Shown here in pieces: positions 1 to 6,096 of a stretch of 13,874 bases of DNA (its first letter is position 1; every line of letters begins with the position of its first letter). Origin of the DNA: Brevundimonas vancanneytii (GTDB taxonomy: Bacteria; Pseudomonadota; Alphaproteobacteria; Caulobacterales; Caulobacteraceae); assembly GCA_945874855.1 (NCBI GenBank), contig CAMCIP010000040.1, positions 1-13,874 of the forward strand, written 5' to 3'. A model generated the notes under the pieces. That model was not told the origin of the DNA. It was given only the letters and a program-made list of their open reading frames with translations, and searched no databases. The position numbers and the translations under genes are program-made.

Positions 1-301
1 CGACGCCACCGCCGGACAGCGGATCTTCGGCCAGTGCCGCACCTGCCACGTGGTCGACCCGGGCGTGAACCGCGTCGGCCCCTCGCTGCACGGCATCGTC
101 GGCCGCACCGCCGGCAGCGTCGCCGGCTTCAACTATTCGACCGCCAACAAGAACAGCGGCGTGACCTGGACCGAAGAGACCCTCTTCACCTACCTGGAAA
201 ACCCGCGCGGCTTCATGCCGGGCACCAAGATGGCCTTCGCCGGCCTGCGGGACCCGCAGCAGCGCGCCGACGTCATCGCCTATCTGAAGCAGCAGTCCTG
301 A
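1..301 (+). CDS. Class I c-type cytochrome, 3' part (5' end outside window)
   Basis: The open frame enters from the left edge (first full codon at base 2) and stops with TGA at 299-301, leaving 99 residues. The haem-attachment motif CRTCH (CxxCH) is encoded at 35-49, and the residues VGPSLHGIVGR follow the usual haem-packing pattern. FMPGTKMAFAGL near the C-terminus carries the probable axial methionine, and the chain ends in a short helix (VIAYLKQQS). This is the fold of soluble cytochrome c2/c, which in phototrophic Alphaproteobacteria carries electrons in the periplasm between the bc1 complex and the reaction centre. The signal peptide expected of such a protein would lie outside the window. 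Placement beside a photosynthesis cluster suggests cycA-like function, but a respiratory or other class I cytochrome cannot be excluded. It converges on the minus-strand tspO side and is separated from it by a terminator. Confidence 0.88.
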   Translation, partial: DATAGQRIFGQCRTCHVVDPGVNRVGPSLHGIVGRTAGSVAGFNYSTANKNSGVTWTEETLFTYLENPRGFMPGTKMAFAGLRDPQQRADVIAYLKQQS

Positions 302-322
302 TCGCTGCCGACGTCTGATCGA

Positions 323-353
323 GGGGCTCCGGCGAAAGCCGGGGCCCCTTTTT
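323..353 (+). terminator. Rho-independent terminator after the cytochrome c gene
   Basis: GGGGCTCCGGC (323-333) pairs with GCCGGGGCCCC (338-348) around a GAAA tetraloop, giving eleven pairs with one G-U, followed directly by TTTTT (349-353). It starts 21 bases after the cytochrome stop codon. The T tract is only on the plus strand, so it should act on the cytochrome transcript; the minus-strand gene ending at 353 meets the same stem but has no U tract after it. Confidence 0.93.
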
Positions 354-613
354 CATGGGGCGGACCGCGTCGGCCGCCGCCGCAGGTCCAGCAGATGAAG
401 CGGCAGGGACGCCGTCACCGCCATCGAGATCCACGGCCAGTCGGCGCCCGCCAGGGCCAGTCGCAACGCCAGCACCAGACAGGCGCCGGGCCCCAGAATC
501 AGCAGCACGTCCAGCATGCGCCGCCTCTGGCCCAGCAGCAGCCAGACCGCCTCCAGCGCCAGCGCCGCCAGCACGACATCGGCCAGCCCCGGCCCGGCGA
601 AGACGTCGCTCAC
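353..613 (-). CDS. Small membrane protein of unknown function, downstream of tspO
   Basis: The frame encodes 86 residues starting at GTG (613-611), which overlaps the tspO TGA as GTGA, so translation is probably coupled to tspO. Three hydrophobic stretches are visible at about residues 10-27, 33-54 and 58-75, separated by short basic loops (GQRRR at 28-32; RLALAGAD before the third). The tail is basic (DLRRRPTRSAP). I do not recognise a family. No cysteine pair, metal motif or catalytic pattern stands out; there is a single Cys at about residue 45. It is the last gene of the minus-strand series, ending one base into the T tract of the opposing terminator. An inner-membrane partner of TspO or a pigment-related accessory protein would be inference only. 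High GC means chance frames are common, but the hydrophobic pattern and the coupled start support a real gene. Confidence 0.7.
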   Translation of the reverse strand: MSDVFAGPGLADVVLAALALEAVWLLLGQRRRMLDVLLILGPGACLVLALRLALAGADWPWISMAVTASLPLHLLDLRRRPTRSAP

Positions 614-1095
614 CCGAAGGCTCCCATGCGTCGCACGATCTCAAGGTTCAGCGCCGCAGCCACCCCGACCCAGAGCAGATAGGGGACCAGCAGCAGGGCC
701 GCCGGCCGCGACCGGCCCCACAGCAATCCGATCAGGGCCGCGATCGACAGCCACAGCACCGCCACCTCGATCACCGCCCAGTCCGGCCGCCTCAGCCGGA
801 AGAACAGCAGGCTCCACAGCACGTTCAGAAAGCCGTTGGCCGCGAACAGCCCCACCACGGCGTCACGCATCGCGCCCCCGGTCGCCCGCCAAGCCTGAAC
901 TGCCGACAGGGTCGCGCAGGCGAAGATGGCCGTCCATGCCACGGGGAACAGCCAGTCGGGCGGGGTCCATGCGGGCTTGTCCAGCGACTGGTACCAGGGC
1001 CCGACGTCGGTCAGGGTGCCCCCCACCGCCGCGACCAGGACCGCCGCGCCCGCGGCGATGCCGATGGGCCGCCAGTCCAGTCCGCCCCTGCTCAT
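610..1095 (-). CDS. tspO: TspO/MBR (tryptophan-rich sensory, CrtK) membrane protein
   Basis: The 161-residue length is normal for bacterial TspO. Five hydrophobic segments are visible at about residues 10-28, 47-68, 78-100, 106-127 and 132-153. Family hallmarks are WYQSLDKPAWTPPDWLFP (34-51), NVLWSLLFF (91-99) and PYLLWVGVAAALN (138-150), all rich in Trp and Pro. TspO proteins bind porphyrins and related ligands; in Rhodobacter sphaeroides TspO lies in the outer membrane and tempers photosynthesis gene expression when oxygen is present, probably by affecting export or turnover of tetrapyrrole intermediates. The ATG at 1095-1093 lacks a clear Shine-Dalgarno sequence. It overlaps the stop of a 13-codon mini-ORF that starts on the bchP stop codon, so translation may depend on coupling. 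The gene is the sixth member of the minus-strand series, where R. capsulatus has idi after bchP. Confidence 0.96.
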   Translation of the reverse strand: MSRGGLDWRPIGIAAGAAVLVAAVGGTLTDVGPWYQSLDKPAWTPPDWLFPVAWTAIFACATLSAVQAWRATGGAMRDAVVGLFAANGFLNVLWSLLFFRLRRPDWAVIEVAVLWLSIAALIGLLWGRSRPAALLLVPYLLWVGVAAALNLEIVRRMGAFG

Positions 1096-1142
1096 GTCGC
1101 CGACGTAAGCTGGTCCACGCGGCGCCGCCTCATGTCGGCGAC
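1091..1142. repeat. 14-bp direct repeat at the bchP/tspO junction
   Basis: CTCATGTCGCCGAC at 1091-1104 recurs as CTCATGTCGGCGAC at 1129-1142, with one mismatch and 38 bp start to start. On the minus strand each copy contains GACATGAG, so the repeat creates an ATGA overlap both at the bchP stop and at the tspO start. This looks like a small duplication or a coincidence of codons. Confidence 0.6.
1092..1133 (-). CDS. Possible 13-codon mini-ORF linking bchP and tspO
   Basis: An ATG at 1133-1131 overlaps the bchP TGA (1132-1130) as ATGA and opens a frame for MRRRRVDQLTSAT, whose TGA (1094-1092) overlaps the tspO ATG again as ATGA. The bchP-tspO gap would thus be bridged by a translated relay. 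Neither this ATG nor the tspO ATG has a good Shine-Dalgarno sequence, which fits reinitiation by terminating ribosomes. The peptide itself looks meaningless (four arginines then a short polar tail). Such short frames arise easily by chance in this composition, so this is a suggestion and not a firm gene. Confidence 0.22.
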   Translation of the reverse strand: MRRRRVDQLTSAT

Positions 1143-2344
1143 AGGCCCAGCAGGTGGCCCAGATCCTTGAAGAAGATACGGGCGTGGGCCACGGGCTTCG
1201 CGCGCACCAGCTCCTTGTTCATATAGGCCTGCCAGGTCAGGGCCTGCACGTCCGGGTCGGCGCAGATCTTGACGAACCGCTCGCGGCGCTTGTCCGAGCG
1301 GTACCAGAAATGCTGCATCACCCCCAGCACCATGAACACCTTGCCGTGGGCCTTCATGAAGCGCTTGCGGGCCTGCCCCAGCGCGCGTCCGTCGCCCGTC
1401 GCCAGCCGCGCCTCGACGGCCTCGGCCGCCAGACGGCCGCCCTCCATGGCATAATAGATGCCTTCGCCCGAGGCCGGGGCCACGACCCCGGCAGCGTCGC
1501 CGGCCAGGACCACGTCGCGGCCGTCGTCCCAGCGCTTCAGCGGCTTCAGGGGGATCGGCGCGCCCTCGGTGCGCACCGTCTCCGCCTCGTCCAGGCCCGT
1601 CTTCTTGCGCAGTTCCGCCACAGCCGTCCGCAGCGAAAAGCCTTTCTGCATCGATCCGACCCCGATGCTGGCGGTGTCGCCGTGCGGGAAGATCCAGGCG
1701 TAGAAATCGGGCGACAGCCTGCCCTGGTACCAGACGTCGCAACGCGTCGGCTGATAGTCGGCGGCCGCGTTCTCCGGCCGCTTGATGATCTCGTGATAGG
1801 CGAAGACGTATTTCTGCCGGTCGGCGCCCTTGATCGCCTGGGCCCCCACCTGCGACCGCGCGCCGTCGGCGCCGACCACGGTCCGGGCCCTGACGGTGCG
1901 GACCTCACCACCCTTGGCCGTGCCGGCGGGGCGGAAGCGGATGGTGCGCATGCCGTCGGCGTCGCGGTCGATCGCCTCGAAGGTGCCGGTCTCGCGCCGC
2001 GCGCCGGCCGCGGCGGCCCGCTCGCGCAGCCATTCGTCGAAGGCCTCGCGATCGACCATGCCGACGTATCCGCCGTCGATCGGCATGTCGACGGTCTGTT
2101 CGGACGGGGCGATCATCCGGGCCGAGCGCGCCTTGGCACAGATCAGGCCGTCGGGGATGGCGAAGTCGCGGATCAGGCGGGGCGGGATGGCGCCGCCGCA
2201 TGGCTTGATCCGGCCCTGACGGTCCAGCAGCAGGACCGATCGCCCGGCCCGGGCCAGGGCCTCGGCCGCCGTCGCGCCCGAGGGCCCGCCGCCGACGACC
2301 ACGACGTCCCAGGTTTCCTGGGCCGGGGCTTCAGATGCCGACAT
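1130..2344 (-). CDS. bchP: Geranylgeranyl diphosphate/geranylgeranyl-bacteriochlorophyll reductase BchP
   Basis: BchP is an FAD-dependent reductase that saturates three double bonds of the geranylgeranyl tail of bacteriochlorophyll a to give phytyl. The 404 residues match the family length (about 390-400). An N-terminal dinucleotide-binding fold begins with VVVVGGGPSGATAAEAL (14-30), followed by DRQGRIKPCGGAIP (41-54) with the KPCGG signature of geranylgeranyl reductases. GADGARS (158-164) and AGDAAGVVAPASGEGI (281-296) are the later FAD motifs. ATG at 2344 is favoured because GGGAG sits seven bases upstream (minus strand, 2356-2352). The start lies inside the end of bch2 (14-base overlap), and the stop touches the mini-ORF before tspO. 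It follows bchG and bch2, so esterification and tail reduction enzymes are made together. Confidence 0.97.
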   Translation of the reverse strand: MSASEAPAQETWDVVVVGGGPSGATAAEALARAGRSVLLLDRQGRIKPCGGAIPPRLIRDFAIPDGLICAKARSARMIAPSEQTVDMPIDGGYVGMVDREAFDEWLRERAAAAGARRETGTFEAIDRDADGMRTIRFRPAGTAKGGEVRTVRARTVVGADGARSQVGAQAIKGADRQKYVFAYHEIIKRPENAAADYQPTRCDVWYQGRLSPDFYAWIFPHGDTASIGVGSMQKGFSLRTAVAELRKKTGLDEAETVRTEGAPIPLKPLKRWDDGRDVVLAGDAAGVVAPASGEGIYYAMEGGRLAAEAVEARLATGDGRALGQARKRFMKAHGKVFMVLGVMQHFWYRSDKRRERFVKICADPDVQALTWQAYMNKELVRAKPVAHARIFFKDLGHLLGLSPT

Positions 2345-3653
2345 GTTCGATCTCCCGCAGCGTCGGCGCGGCGGTTCGCGCCGGCGCCCCCAGTCGCAGG
2401 GCGATCAGCGCCGCGGCGACGAACAGCGCGGCTTCCACCGCGAAAACCACCAGAAAGGCCGTCGAGTCCTGGGCGAACAGGCCGCGGCCCGCATCCACCC
2501 CGGCCGCGCCCAGAAAGCCGCCCAGCCCGAAGGCCACGGCCTGGGAGGCGCCCCAGACGCCCATGCGCACGCCCTCGCGCCGCGTCTCGCCCTCGCCGGC
2601 CAGACCCATCATCGAGCCGATCGCCGCCACGGCGAACACGCCGTTGAACAGGCCCAGCAGGAAGACCGTCGGGATCAGCGGCCATCCGGGGCCTGCCGCC
2701 GCCGCCAGCGCCAGTCCGGCGAGGGCCAGGGCCGAGCCGAGACAGCCGGCCACGGTCCAGCTCTTCATCCAGGTGGTGCCGCGCGCGAACCGTCCGCCGG
2801 CGGCGCCGGTCACGATCATGCCCAGCAGAACCCCGCCGTGCTGAATGCCCGCCATCTGGGTCGACTGGCCGGGCGTCATGGCGAACACCACCCCGCCAAA
2901 GGGCTCCAGGATCAGATCCTGGGCGCTGTAGGCCAGCATGGAGACGAAGACGAAGATCATGAACTGCCGCGCCCGCACGTCCGCAAGGGTCTCGCGCAGG
3001 GCCTCCGCGAACGGGGTCGGCGGTCGGGCGTCCCCGGCGACCGCCACGGCCTCGGGCCCCTCGACCTTCCAGGTCGCGACCAGGGTGGCCAGGAAGGCGA
3101 TCAGGGCCACGCCGCTGGCCACGACCGCCAGACGCTGGAACGAGAAGGGATCCAGCAGGCCCCCGACCACGCCTGCGGTCACGGCGATGCCCATGACCAT
3201 CATGATCCAGGTGATCGCCGCCGCCGCCGGACGCCGCTGCGGCGCGACGCGACTGGCCAGCAGGGCCAGCAGGGAGGTCCCCGCCGCGCCGACCCCGCCG
3301 CCGATCAGGGAAAAGGCGATAATGCCCAGGGCGATGCCCCAGGGGGCGGACACGTGCATCAGGGCGGTGGCATTGGTCGCCAGAAGGCCGCCCAGCGCCA
3401 GAACGCCGACGCCGCCGACGATCCAGGGCGTCCGCCGGGCACCCTGGTCCGAGCCGTGGCCCCAGCGCGGGCGCGACAGCTGCACCCCGTAGTGCCAGGC
3501 CACAAGGGCGGCGGGCAGCATGGCCGGCAGGGCCAGTTCCACCACCATGATCCGGTTCAGCGTCGAGGTGGTCAGCACCACGATTGACCCGAGGGCGGCC
3601 TGCACCAGCCCCAGCCGCACGACGCCCAGCCAGCCGAGAGGTTCGCGGGTCAT
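2331..3653 (-). CDS. bch2: PucC-family MFS protein (Bch2/ORF428 type)
   Basis: The 440 residues form a 12-helix membrane protein of the BCD/PucC branch of the major facilitator superfamily. Typical stretches are LTTSTLNRIMVVELALPAML (27-46) and RPRWGHGSDQGARRTPWI (61-78), the latter the loop between helices 2 and 3 found in LhaA, PucC and ORF428. Family members are needed for light-harvesting complex assembly or for bacteriochlorophyll delivery; the exact substrate is not established. The position between bchG and bchP is that of R. capsulatus ORF428 (Bch2), which separates it from lhaA (expected beyond bchM) and pucC (beside puc genes). ATG 3653 overlaps the bchG TGA as ATGA, with an AAAGGG ribosome site just upstream. 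The 3' end overlaps bchP by 14 bases. BchG, Bch2 and BchP are plausibly a membrane assembly line. Confidence 0.93.
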   Translation of the reverse strand: MTREPLGWLGVVRLGLVQAALGSIVVLTTSTLNRIMVVELALPAMLPAALVAWHYGVQLSRPRWGHGSDQGARRTPWIVGGVGVLALGGLLATNATALMHVSAPWGIALGIIAFSLIGGGVGAAGTSLLALLASRVAPQRRPAAAAITWIMMVMGIAVTAGVVGGLLDPFSFQRLAVVASGVALIAFLATLVATWKVEGPEAVAVAGDARPPTPFAEALRETLADVRARQFMIFVFVSMLAYSAQDLILEPFGGVVFAMTPGQSTQMAGIQHGGVLLGMIVTGAAGGRFARGTTWMKSWTVAGCLGSALALAGLALAAAAGPGWPLIPTVFLLGLFNGVFAVAAIGSMMGLAGEGETRREGVRMGVWGASQAVAFGLGGFLGAAGVDAGRGLFAQDSTAFLVVFAVEAALFVAAALIALRLGAPARTAAPTLREIEHVGI

Positions 3654-4561
3654 GCGCCGCCCTTTCCGATTGAAGCGACCGCCAGGGCCGAGGCCATCAT
3701 GCCCAGCACATAGAGCGTCACGCCGGTGCCGTTGTACCAGGGGGTAAGGCGGCGCGGATCCCGCAGCAGCCGGACCATGGCCAGCCCCTGCAGGACCAGC
3801 GACAGCGCCACCACCGCCGCATGGATCGGCCGGTCCCAGCCGACCAGAAGGGCGATGACCACCACCTGCGGCACCGCCATGACGACGCAGGCCACCCGCG
3901 CGGCGCGCTCGGGGCCAAGGGTCACCGGCAGGGACCGAACGCCTGTGGCGCGATCGCCCTCGATGGCCTTGAAGTCGTTCAACGTCATGATGCCGTGGGC
4001 GCCCAGGCTGTAGAGCAGGGCCAGCAGGATGACCGGCGTCGACGGAAGGGCCCCGGCCATGACCGCCGCCCCGGTGAACCAGGCCAGGCCCTCATAGCTG
4101 AGCCCGACGGAGGCCGGTCCCCAGATACCGCTCTGCTTGAGGCGCAGCGGCGGTGCCGAATAGGCCCAGGCCAGGATCAGCCCGACCACCACGGCGGCCA
4201 GCACCCAGGTCCCGGTCAGGGCCGCCACGACCAGCGACACGCCGGTCCAGAGGATCGAGATCCACAGACCCCAGCGCCCGGGGATCCGCCCCGAGGGTAT
4301 CGGCCGGTTCGGCTCGTTGATGGCGTCCACATGCCGGTCGAACCAGTCATTGACCGCCTGGCTGGTGGCGCAGACCAGGGGCCCTGTCAGGGCGACGCCG
4401 GCGATCAGGAACGGCCAGCGGCCCTCCAGCGGCGCGCCCGAAGACACCACCCCGCACAGAAAGGCCCACATCGGGGGGAACCAGGTGACCGGCTTGAACA
4501 GCTCCAGCACCGCCGCGGGCGCGGGCAGGGTCTTCACGGACGGAGCCAGCGTCTCGGTCAT
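3650..4561 (-). CDS. bchG: Bacteriochlorophyll synthase (bacteriochlorophyllide a geranylgeranyltransferase) BchG
   Basis: BchG is an integral-membrane UbiA-type prenyltransferase that esterifies bacteriochlorophyllide a with geranylgeranyl diphosphate. The 303 residues match the family (about 300). The first Asp-rich, Mg-diphosphate-binding motif is DRHVDAINEPNRPIPSG (75-91), preceded by ATSQAVNDWF; the second is LNDFKAIEGDRATG (194-207). Around these lie some eight or nine hydrophobic helices, with the conserved WAYSAPPLRLKQSG loop (132-145). The ATG at 4561 is the only good start before the first helix, but its upstream GAGG is just one base away, a poor ribosome site. The -10 of the candidate promoter ends six bases before it, so the message may be nearly leaderless. 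A PpsR-type palindrome lies 28-45 bases upstream, between ppsR and bchG. Confidence 0.97.
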   Translation of the reverse strand: MTETLAPSVKTLPAPAAVLELFKPVTWFPPMWAFLCGVVSSGAPLEGRWPFLIAGVALTGPLVCATSQAVNDWFDRHVDAINEPNRPIPSGRIPGRWGLWISILWTGVSLVVAALTGTWVLAAVVVGLILAWAYSAPPLRLKQSGIWGPASVGLSYEGLAWFTGAAVMAGALPSTPVILLALLYSLGAHGIMTLNDFKAIEGDRATGVRSLPVTLGPERAARVACVVMAVPQVVVIALLVGWDRPIHAAVVALSLVLQGLAMVRLLRDPRRLTPWYNGTGVTLYVLGMMASALAVASIGKGGA

Positions 4562-4566
4562 GCCTC

Positions 4567-4594
4567 ACTATGGCGGAGGGCGCGAAAACGTCAA
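4567..4594 (-). promoter_or_regulatory. Candidate bchG promoter (-35/-10)
   Basis: On the minus strand TTGACG (4594-4589) is followed after 16 bases by CATAGT (4572-4567), a fair sigma-70 pair. The -35 is one arm of the PpsR-type palindrome, so repressor binding would block polymerase. A start about seven bases after the -10 would fall on or next to the bchG ATG (4561). Prediction by eye only. Confidence 0.45.
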
Positions 4595-4606
4595 TCTGGA
4601 TTGACA
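4589..4606. promoter_or_regulatory. PpsR/CrtJ-type operator upstream of bchG
   Basis: CGTCAATCTGGATTGACA contains GTCAATC and GATTGAC as perfect 7-bp inverted arms around TG. Read on the minus strand it is TGT-N12-ACG, one base from the TGT-N12-ACA consensus of PpsR/CrtJ. It sits directly upstream of bchG, a known class of PpsR target, and overlaps the -35. Confidence 0.75.
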
Positions 4607-4612
4607 CTCGAC

Positions 4613-4630
4613 CGTCAAGTGAACTGGACG
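4613..4630. promoter_or_regulatory. Second, weaker PpsR-like palindrome between ppsR and bchG
   Basis: CGTCAAGTGAACTGGACG has the imperfect dyad GTC.AGT..ACT.GAC and the CGT-N12-ACG frame. It lies six bases from the first site (24 bp centre to centre), close to the 7-8 bp gap of paired PpsR sites in Rhodobacter. Both ends deviate from consensus, so it could be a low-affinity partner site or chance. It abuts the ppsR stop codon (4634-4632). Confidence 0.4.
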
Positions 4631-4631
4631 G

Positions 4632-6065
4632 TCAGGCCTTGTCTTCGCCGCCGCCGAGCCCGAAGCGGTTGAGCTTGGAATAGAGGCTCTGGCGGCTCAG
4701 ACCCAGCATGTCGGCGGCCGCGGCGCGATTGTTGGACGTCATCTTCAGCGCCGCCTCGATGCACAGACGTTCGATCACGTCGGTGGATTCGCGCACGATC
4801 TCCTTCATCGGCGCCCGACCGATCAGCTGCGTCAGCTGGCTGACCGACCGCGCGGCCGGCAGGATCTCGGCGTCGGATGCGGCGCCCGTGGTCAGGCGAC
4901 GGGCCACACCGCGGATCGTGAAGCCGAAGCACGGGGGATCGCCCGCCACGGACACCGCCGACACCTCGATCTGCTCCGGCTCGCCGAAGCGGCCGCGCAG
5001 CAGCGTGGCGAAGTTGCGGACCGACCCGTGCTCACGCAGCTGGCCCAGCAGAACCTTCATGTCGATCTGTGGCCGGCCGAGGTACCGCTCAAGCGGCTGG
5101 CCCAGCGCCTCTTCCCGGGTGGCCAGATGGGTCAGGTCCAGAAAGGCCGGATTGACGGCCAGAATCCGGAGATCCGTCGAGGTCACCACAAAGGCATCGG
5201 GAATGCCGTCCAGGACGGCGTTGAGCCGCGCATTCGGGTCCTCGGCGACCTCCCGCGGGCCTGCCGACCTCAACCGCACCAGCAGGCTGGTGGCACGATC
5301 CTGCCGGAACAGGGAGGTCGACATCTGGGCGACCAGGCCGTTGACCAGTTCGATCTCCGAGGTGGCCGAGGGCGATCCGCCCGAGGCGCCCGCGAGCATG
5401 GCCAGTCCCGTTTCGACGCTGGCGTGCGACAGCAGGGCCGCGAACGGCTGCCCCTCCAGCGCACCCTCGGCCTGGCCCAACAGGGCGGATGCCGCGGGAT
5501 TGGCCTCGCGCACCCGCCGCGTCGAGGCGTCGAGGATCAACACGGCCTCGGAGGCCCCCTGGAACAGCAGACGATAGCGCGACTCGGCCTGGCGCAGCCG
5601 CAGATAGTCCCGCTCGACCGACTGCTGCACATGCATCAGCCGCTGCTGCAACGCGGCGGTTGCTTGCAGGTCGCGGCCGAGCACGACGATTCGCCCTTCC
5701 TTGCCCGCTGACAGGGCGTAGCAGCGCACGGGCAGTTCCTCGCCGTCATCGGCGGTCTGGTTCAGTTCGCGCCAACGCGCGGGCACGCCCTGCGTCACGT
5801 CGCGAATGATCTCCACGACCTTGTTGCGGCTGTCGGCGGTAACGGTGTCGACCCAGGCCCGGCCGAGCCAGCCGTCCAGTCCCCGGGCCGCCAGCTCGCC
5901 GGATCCGACGGCGATATCGCGGATCACGCCCGCGTCGTCGAGGATCAGGGCCACATCGCTGGAGGTGCCCACCATTGCCGCCACGACCTCGGCGTCGAGA
6001 TCGCTCAGCCACCGGTCGGGCCGCTGGAAAGGTATCGCGGCCGACGAGGGCGGGACCGAGTTCAT
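4632..6065 (-). CDS. ppsR: Photosynthesis gene repressor PpsR/CrtJ
   Basis: PpsR represses bch, crt and puc genes under oxygen or high light. The 477-residue protein is built as expected: an N-terminal PAS domain (about 20-132), a glutamine-rich helical linker (about 134-165), two further PAS domains (about 165-270 and 280-390), and a C-terminal Fis-type helix-turn-helix (about 425-470; MTSNNRAAAADMLGLSRQ at 442-459). Cysteines are at 115, 379 and 435. Cys435, at the head of the helix-turn-helix (RLCIEAAL), matches the redox cysteine C424 (R. sphaeroides)/C420 (CrtJ). There is none near residue 250-265, where those proteins have C251/C249; the sequence reads LLVRLRS (261-267). ATG 6065 lies 31 bases after ppaA. 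The only ribosome site, AAGG, sits inside a small hairpin. PpaA upstream is its antirepressor partner. Confidence 0.97.
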   Translation of the reverse strand: MNSVPPSSAAIPFQRPDRWLSDLDAEVVAAMVGTSSDVALILDDAGVIRDIAVGSGELAARGLDGWLGRAWVDTVTADSRNKVVEIIRDVTQGVPARWRELNQTADDGEELPVRCYALSAGKEGRIVVLGRDLQATAALQQRLMHVQQSVERDYLRLRQAESRYRLLFQGASEAVLILDASTRRVREANPAASALLGQAEGALEGQPFAALLSHASVETGLAMLAGASGGSPSATSEIELVNGLVAQMSTSLFRQDRATSLLVRLRSAGPREVAEDPNARLNAVLDGIPDAFVVTSTDLRILAVNPAFLDLTHLATREEALGQPLERYLGRPQIDMKVLLGQLREHGSVRNFATLLRGRFGEPEQIEVSAVSVAGDPPCFGFTIRGVARRLTTGAASDAEILPAARSVSQLTQLIGRAPMKEIVRESTDVIERLCIEAALKMTSNNRAAAADMLGLSRQSLYSKLNRFGLGGGEDKA

Positions 6066-6070
6066 TTACG

Positions 6071-6085
6071 CGCCTTATCGAGGCG
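6071..6085 (-). other. Small hairpin covering the ppsR ribosome-binding region
   Basis: CGCCT (6071-6075) and AGGCG (6081-6085) form a 5-bp stem with a TATCG loop in the ppaA-ppsR gap. On the minus strand the downstream arm AGGCG overlaps the only Shine-Dalgarno-like stretch (AAGGCG), six bases before the ppsR ATG. It is short and could be incidental. Confidence 0.3.
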
Positions 6086-6096
6086 GGGGAAAGACT

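Noticed and set aside
1154..5711. Plus-strand frames of 200-500 residues opposite bchP, bch2, bchG and ppsR
   Set aside because: Low-complexity translations without hydrophobic or motif structure, antisense to conserved genes; no ribosome sites or promoters seen.
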